Shown here piece after piece: positions 59,646 to 64,000 of a stretch of DNA of 64,000 nucleotides. The stretch lies in the NCBI RefSeq assembly GCF_040548875.1, contig NZ_JBEPSJ010000001.1, positions 434,001 through 498,000 on the forward strand, written 5' to 3'. Origin of the DNA: Conyzicola nivalis_A. GTDB taxonomy: Bacteria; Actinomycetota; Actinomycetes; Actinomycetales; Microbacteriaceae. The notes under the pieces were generated by a model that was given only the letters and a program-made list of their open reading frames with translations, made no database searches and was not told where the DNA came from. Both the position numbers and the translations under genes were made by a program. Positions within the stretch are counted from its first letter, which is position 1. Each line of letters starts with the position of its first letter.

Positions 59646-60241
59646 CCCTGGGCGAACTGTCCCGCCAGGAAGGACACCTTTTCTCGGTGCTCAGCGGCAG
59701 TAGGTTCCTGCGAATGGAGGGCCTCAGCAATGAGGTTCCGTTTTTCATCTACCCGTACGACGCGGAGGATACGCTCGCGGTCGCCGACTCCAAGAAGCGG
59801 ATCAAGAGGCGGTTGTCGAACACGGGCGTCGTGGTTCGCGAGGTGAACCTCTACGACCTGACCGTGGAGATACTTAAGGACCGCGGGGACTGGGACGAAG
59901 TGCTCGAAGTCGAGCCGCAGTTGGACAAGTCTGAGTTCACAGAGATGCTGCAATCGATGCTCAATCCGCAGCAGCACCTGGCTCCGGCGATCCGAGAGAA
60001 GATCGCTGACGGCGCCTACGACATCCTCTTCCTCACCGGCATCGGCGAGGTTTTTCCGTACATCCGCTCGCACAATGTGCTGAACAACTTGCAGAGTGTG
60101 GTCAACGGCAAGCCGATGCTCATGTTCTTTCCGGGCCGGTACGAGCAGTCCAACACCCTCGGGTCGTCGCTCGTTCTGTTCGGACGATTGATGGATGACC
60201 AGTACTACCGAGCCAAGAACATCTTGGAACAGGAGGCTTGA
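59642..60241 (+). CDS. brxB: BREX protein BrxB (DUF1788)
   Basis: The 199-residue protein matches DUF1788: FFIYPYDAEDTLAVADSKKR, VREVNLYDLTVEILKDRG, ILFLTGIGEVFPYIRSHNVL and PMLMFFPGRYEQSNTLG. BrxB is an essential part of BREX type 1; its activity is unknown, though the fold is P-loop-like. ATG overlaps the brxA stop, and brxC follows by four bases. All four BREX genes here run in one operon. Confidence 0.9.
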   Translation: MTLGELSRQEGHLFSVLSGSRFLRMEGLSNEVPFFIYPYDAEDTLAVADSKKRIKRRLSNTGVVVREVNLYDLTVEILKDRGDWDEVLEVEPQLDKSEFTEMLQSMLNPQQHLAPAIREKIADGAYDILFLTGIGEVFPYIRSHNVLNNLQSVVNGKPMLMFFPGRYEQSNTLGSSLVLFGRLMDDQYYRAKNILEQEA

Positions 60242-60245
60242 CTCG

Positions 60246-63200
60246 ATGAATCTCAACGCGATATTTGCCAAGGATGTGCAGCGCCCGATCGAGGGTGTCA
60301 TCAAGGCTGATGACACCGCTCACCTCAGCACGGAGGTTGACGAGTACGTCCTAACGAATGAAGCTGCCAAGGGCCTGGAACTGCTGCTCGAGGCGTATGC
60401 GAACTACACCAACGCCAACGGCGTGTGGATCTCGGGTTTTTTCGGCTCGGGTAAGTCGCACTTGCTCAAGATGCTCGCCCACTTGCTTGGTGATGTGGAG
60501 GGGCAAGACTTCTCGCGCGAGCGCGTTTCCGAGAGCTTCGGCGCGAAGGCACAAGGCGCGTTCCTGCCTGCGCTACTCGGGAAGGCCGACCGCATCCCGG
60601 CGAAGAGCCTGCTATTCAACATCGACCAAAAAGCGACCCTGATCAGCAAGGACCAGTCAGACGCCCTGCTGAAGGTGTTCGTGAAGGTTTTCGACGAGTC
60701 CCGTGGTTACTATGGCGATCAAGGACACGTTGCCCGATTTGAGCGCCAGATGGACGAGGAAGGACAGCTAGACGCGTTCAAGGATGCCTTCAACTCCATC
60801 TCCGGCAGAGACTGGGTTGAACGTCGACCAAGCTTCGGGCTGCCGACGGTCCGCAAGCAGGTAAATGAGGCTTATGCGCAGGTCACTGGCGTGGACATTT
60901 CGAGCACTCCGGACATCCTTGCGACCTATCAAGCAACCTATGCGGTTTCGATCGAGGACTTCGCCGACGAGGTGAAGGCGTGGCTCGACAAGCAGGAGCC
61001 CGACTTCCGGCTGAACTTCTATGTTGACGAGGTGGGGCAGTTCATCGGGTCGAACACGCACCTGATGTTGAATTTGCAGACGATTGCGGAGTCACTTAAC
61101 ACGAAGTGCCAGGGGCGGGCGTGGGTGTTCGTGACGTCGCAGGAAGACATGGACAAGGTCGTCGGCGACCGCACCAAGCAACAGGGCAACGACTTCTCGA
61201 AGATCCAGGCCCGATTCAAGACGCGGGTCAAACTGACGAGCGCAGATGTCGAGGAGGTAATTCGCAAGCGTCTACTGGAGAAGAACTCGCATGGCGCTGC
61301 CGCCCTGAGCACGATCTATGCGGCGGAGTCGGCGAACTTCAAAACACTGTTCGATTTCGTCGACGGTGCAAAGACGTACCGTAACTACACTGACGAGGAC
61401 CACTTCGTCGGCACCTACCCATTCGTGAGCTACCAGTTTCCGCTCTTCCAGGCGGCGATCGAGGGCATCTCCGACCACAACGTGTTCGAGGGGCGAAATA
61501 GCTCGGTCGGCGAGCGGTCGATGCTCGGCGTCGTGCAGCAGGTCGCCAAAGACATCGGCGACGTCAATGTGGGCACGCTCGCCACCTTTGACCACATGTT
61601 CGCGGGCATCCGCGCCTCTCTGAAATCCGCAGCGCAGCGCTCGATCGACGTTGCCGAGCGCAACCTCGACAATGAGCTCGCTGTTCGTCTACTCAAGGCG
61701 TTGTTCTTGATCAAGTACGTCGAGAGCTTCCAAGCAACTGCGCGCAACCTCACCGTGCTTGTCTACGACCGTTTTGGCCTCGATCTGCCTGCACTGTCGA
61801 AACAGGTGCAGGAGGCGCTGACGCTGCTGGAGATGCAGACGTACGTGCAGCGCAGCGGCAACATCTACGAGTACCTGACCAACGAGGAGCAGGTGATCGA
61901 GGAGGAGATCAAGAACGTCGACATCGACGCCTCCGAAATTGCCGGCCGTCTGTTTAAGATTCTCTCGCAGGATGTGGTGCGCACAAGTAAGCTGCGCTAT
62001 GCCAAGAACGGGCAGGATTTCGCTTTCGGTTACAAGCTCGACGACCAGGTGTACGGCCAGCAACGCGAGTTGTCGGTGCACTTCATCACCCCTGAATATC
62101 CGTACGACGCTCAGACGATCCGGGCACACAGCACCGGAAAGGACGAACTCCGCGTGATTCTTGAGCCCGATGAACGGGTGCTCTCGGATCTTCGGTTGCT
62201 GATCAAGACCGAGAAGTACACCAAGCGAAAGCAGACCACCTCGCTGTCGGCGGTCGAAGACCAGATCCTGCGCTCGAAGGCCGCGCTGAACGTGGAGCGT
62301 GAGAAGGAACTCATCGAGCGCATCCGTCGCGCGGCTGGTAAGGCCGGGCTCGTGATCAACGCTGCCAATGTGACCTCGGGCTCACAGGATGCGCTCTCGC
62401 GGGTCACGGACGGTTTTCAGGACCTCATCGCCCGCACCTACACCCAGCTCAGTTTGCTCGGGGGTATGAGTTACACCGAGCAGCAGGTCGCTGGGATCGC
62501 CAACCCCGACCAGTCGGGGCTGATCGATGATCCGTCGCTATCGAAGCTCGCCGCGCCAGGTGACGAGGTGCTCTCGCACGTGCTGCGACGTGACCGGCTC
62601 GGCGAGCAGCTGACCGTCAAATCGATCGTCGATACTTTCCAGGCCAAGCCGTATGGCTGGGACCTCGCCTCGATCGAGGTCGTGATCGCTTGGCTAATCG
62701 GCGCATCGAAGATCATCATCACCGTTGATGCGAACGCCCTCAAGCGCAGCGAGGTCGCCGGCGTGCTTCGTAACACGCAGAAGCACTCGCACGCCGTGGT
62801 TGCACCCCAAAGGACGTTCGACGAGCGCAAAGTCGCTGCATTTCGCGCCTTCTGCACCGACTTCTTCGACGAGGCCACCGCACCCAAAGACTCGCTCGAG
62901 CTCGCTCGCCACGGCAGCGACAAGTTGCGCGGCAAGCTCGACGAACTGAAGGCGCGGATGACCGGCTCGAAGTACCCGTTCGTGTCTCAGCTTGACGCGT
63001 CGATCTCGCTTCTTGAGGAGGTGGTTGGTAAGCCCGACGAGTGGTACCTATCGGAGTTCGCACTCGGCGACGAGCTGCTCGACGCCAAGGAGAGCGTGAT
63101 TGATCCGATTCAGGCGTTCCTCGGCGGCGGGCAGCGGGCGATTTTCGACGACTCGGCCGAGCTGTTGCGGGCGAATATGAGCAACCTCGGGTATCTCGCC

Positions 63201-63740
63201 GCAGACAGCGGCGTGGAGGTCACTGCTTTGCTCGATGACCCCCAGGCGTATCGCGGCAGCCGGATGACCCGGCTCAAGCAGGTAACTGACGACCTTCGGG
63301 CTCGCATCGAAGAGGTCCTCGCGGCGAACCGTGCAATGGCTATTGCGGAAATCGAGTCACGCAGGGCTGCGATACTCGGCAGCACGATCTACCACGACGC
63401 GACCGAAGACGCACAGCAGCGCGTCGTCACGATGGTCGATCAGTTGATTACCCGCATCAGCGACGAGCGGCAAGTCGCGCTCGTCCGCGAACTGGGGAAC
63501 GGCTTCGAGGAGAAGGTGTTTCCCTCGCTGCTCGATCAACTCGCGGCGGCCGCGCGCCCCAGAGAAGGAACCGACGATCCGTCACCCGCTCCGGCCAAGC
63601 AGACCGTCTCGGTCAAGACGATCACGGCCACCGGAGTGCACGGCGTACTGGAGTCGCCCGAGGACGTCGACCGATATGTCGCGGCACTCCGAGCGTCGCT
63701 GATCGACGCCCTCAATGACGGGAAGCGGATCGCCCTGTAA
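60246..63740 (+). CDS. brxC: BREX protein BrxC (P-loop ATPase)
   Basis: The 1164-residue protein has the conserved N terminus AIFAKDVQRPIEGVIKADDT and Walker A SGFFGSGKSHLLKML (Gly64-Ser71). The Walker B-like acids are in LNFYVDEVGQF (about 258-262), and long helical, coiled-coil-prone segments follow. BrxC is the large ATPase of BREX type 1 that works with PglX and PglZ. The length matches the usual 1200. ATG 60246 follows AGGAGG, ten bases upstream. Codon use has more A/T endings than the chromosome. Confidence 0.92.
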   Translation: MNLNAIFAKDVQRPIEGVIKADDTAHLSTEVDEYVLTNEAAKGLELLLEAYANYTNANGVWISGFFGSGKSHLLKMLAHLLGDVEGQDFSRERVSESFGAKAQGAFLPALLGKADRIPAKSLLFNIDQKATLISKDQSDALLKVFVKVFDESRGYYGDQGHVARFERQMDEEGQLDAFKDAFNSISGRDWVERRPSFGLPTVRKQVNEAYAQVTGVDISSTPDILATYQATYAVSIEDFADEVKAWLDKQEPDFRLNFYVDEVGQFIGSNTHLMLNLQTIAESLNTKCQGRAWVFVTSQEDMDKVVGDRTKQQGNDFSKIQARFKTRVKLTSADVEEVIRKRLLEKNSHGAAALSTIYAAESANFKTLFDFVDGAKTYRNYTDEDHFVGTYPFVSYQFPLFQAAIEGISDHNVFEGRNSSVGERSMLGVVQQVAKDIGDVNVGTLATFDHMFAGIRASLKSAAQRSIDVAERNLDNELAVRLLKALFLIKYVESFQATARNLTVLVYDRFGLDLPALSKQVQEALTLLEMQTYVQRSGNIYEYLTNEEQVIEEEIKNVDIDASEIAGRLFKILSQDVVRTSKLRYAKNGQDFAFGYKLDDQVYGQQRELSVHFITPEYPYDAQTIRAHSTGKDELRVILEPDERVLSDLRLLIKTEKYTKRKQTTSLSAVEDQILRSKAALNVEREKELIERIRRAAGKAGLVINAANVTSGSQDALSRVTDGFQDLIARTYTQLSLLGGMSYTEQQVAGIANPDQSGLIDDPSLSKLAAPGDEVLSHVLRRDRLGEQLTVKSIVDTFQAKPYGWDLASIEVVIAWLIGASKIIITVDANALKRSEVAGVLRNTQKHSHAVVAPQRTFDERKVAAFRAFCTDFFDEATAPKDSLELARHGSDKLRGKLDELKARMTGSKYPFVSQLDASISLLEEVVGKPDEWYLSEFALGDELLDAKESVIDPIQAFLGGGQRAIFDDSAELLRANMSNLGYLAADSGVEVTALLDDPQAYRGSRMTRLKQVTDDLRARIEEVLAANRAMAIAEIESRRAAILGSTIYHDATEDAQQRVVTMVDQLITRISDERQVALVRELGNGFEEKVFPSLLDQLAAAARPREGTDDPSPAPAKQTVSVKTITATGVHGVLESPEDVDRYVAALRASLIDALNDGKRIAL

Positions 63741-63756
63741 TGGAAAAGACACCTTG

Positions 63757-64000
63757 ATGGAAACCGCACCTCTCAAGTCCTTCGCCACATGGGCGCGCAC
63801 TGCCCTGATTCGCGAAGTCAACGCGCGCATCGTCGCGGTGCTCGCTCCGGCCTCCACGGATCGAGTCGAAAGTGCCAGCGCGGTCGCCGCGCTCGAACGC
63901 GATATCGCGGCGGAGGGCGGAGGCGACGCGGTTGCCGACAAAGTTGCCTACACCTGGTTCAACCGCATCATCGCTCTTCGCTTCATGGATGCCAACGGCT
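63757..64000 (+). CDS. pglX: BREX adenine-specific DNA methyltransferase PglX, N-terminal part
   Basis: The first 81 codons are present; the gene runs past the window. They read LKSFATWARTALIREVNARI, then LAPASTDRVESASAVAALER and VADKVAYTWFNRIIALRFMD-type sequence, the characteristic start of PglX. Full-length PglX (about 1200 residues) methylates one adenine in a six-base site to mark self DNA, and is needed for BREX defence. ATG at 63757, 17 bases after brxC. The methylase motif NPPY lies beyond the window. Confidence 0.88.
   Translation, partial: METAPLKSFATWARTALIREVNARIVAVLAPASTDRVESASAVAALERDIAAEGGGDAVADKVAYTWFNRIIALRFMDANG

Larger units (their letters stand above)
56371..64000 (+). 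mobile_element. Left part of an integrative island with a BREX system (right end outside window)
   Basis: It starts at the 3' end of tRNA-Pro, a common integrase target. It carries an excisionase-like gene, a tyrosine recombinase, two zinc-ribbon genes and brxA-brxB-brxC-pglX. Codon use in the BREX genes is less GC-biased than in the chromosome. The duplicated 3' tRNA end that would mark attR is not in the window. Confidence 0.8.

Overview
The window is high-GC actinobacterial DNA, most like a member of the Microbacteriaceae. The evidence is the strong G/C preference at third codon positions, leaderless TANNNT promoters placed 5-8 bases before start codons, actinobacterial gene orders (ftsK-pgsA-cinA-clgR-DUF3046-recA-recX-miaB-miaA-dapF-hflX; lexA divergent from a LysM gene; hisC-hisB-hisH-priA), a PriA-type HisA, and a glucose-6-phosphate dehydrogenase of the coenzyme-F420 type. 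No ribosomal RNA and no CRISPR array are visible.

Layout. 1-12.4 kb is accessory chromosome: the end of a FUSC-type membrane protein, a methyltransferase, an XRE-cupin regulator, a surface/envelope group (DUF4397 protein, class F sortase, ECF sigma factor, RskA-like anti-sigma factor, lipoprotein), a flavin monooxygenase/FMN reductase pair, a fumarylacetoacetase-family hydrolase, two adjacent glycoside hydrolase family 6 genes, and a LysR/MFS divergent pair. 12.4-26 kb holds pnp with a structured leader, an aldo/keto reductase, an M16 protease, dapB, a TIGR01777 epimerase with an OsmC protein, thyA-dfrA, dapA and RNase J. 26-44 kb is the conserved ftsK to hflX block. It is interrupted between DUF3046 and recA by a DUF222/HNH (13E12-type) gene. 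43-56 kb carries metF-metE, lexA with its divergent LysM gene, the his cluster, an SseB protein, a 5'-3' exonuclease, an arginase-family enzyme, a secreted esterase and a Nudix hydrolase.

From 56.3 kb an intact tRNA-Pro(GGG) is followed by an excisionase-like HTH gene and a tyrosine recombinase, then two small zinc-ribbon proteins, then brxA, brxB, brxC and the start of pglX. This is the left part of an integrative island carrying a BREX type 1-like anti-phage system. Its right end and the rest of BREX (expected pglZ and brxL) lie outside the window. The BREX genes use more A/T-ending codons than the chromosome, which fits transfer.

Systems in the window connect. LexA, RecA, RecX, the LysM protein and the HNH gene form an SOS group with three LexA-type boxes visible (33665, 33780, 47560). 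DapA, DapB and DapF supply diaminopimelate and lysine. ThyA, DfrA, MetF and MetE form the folate/methionine cycle. Small-scale structure includes a REP-like palindromic repeat that has entered coding sequences, short tandem duplications across stop codons at convergent gene ends, and in-frame microrepeats in RecX, FtsK and CinA.
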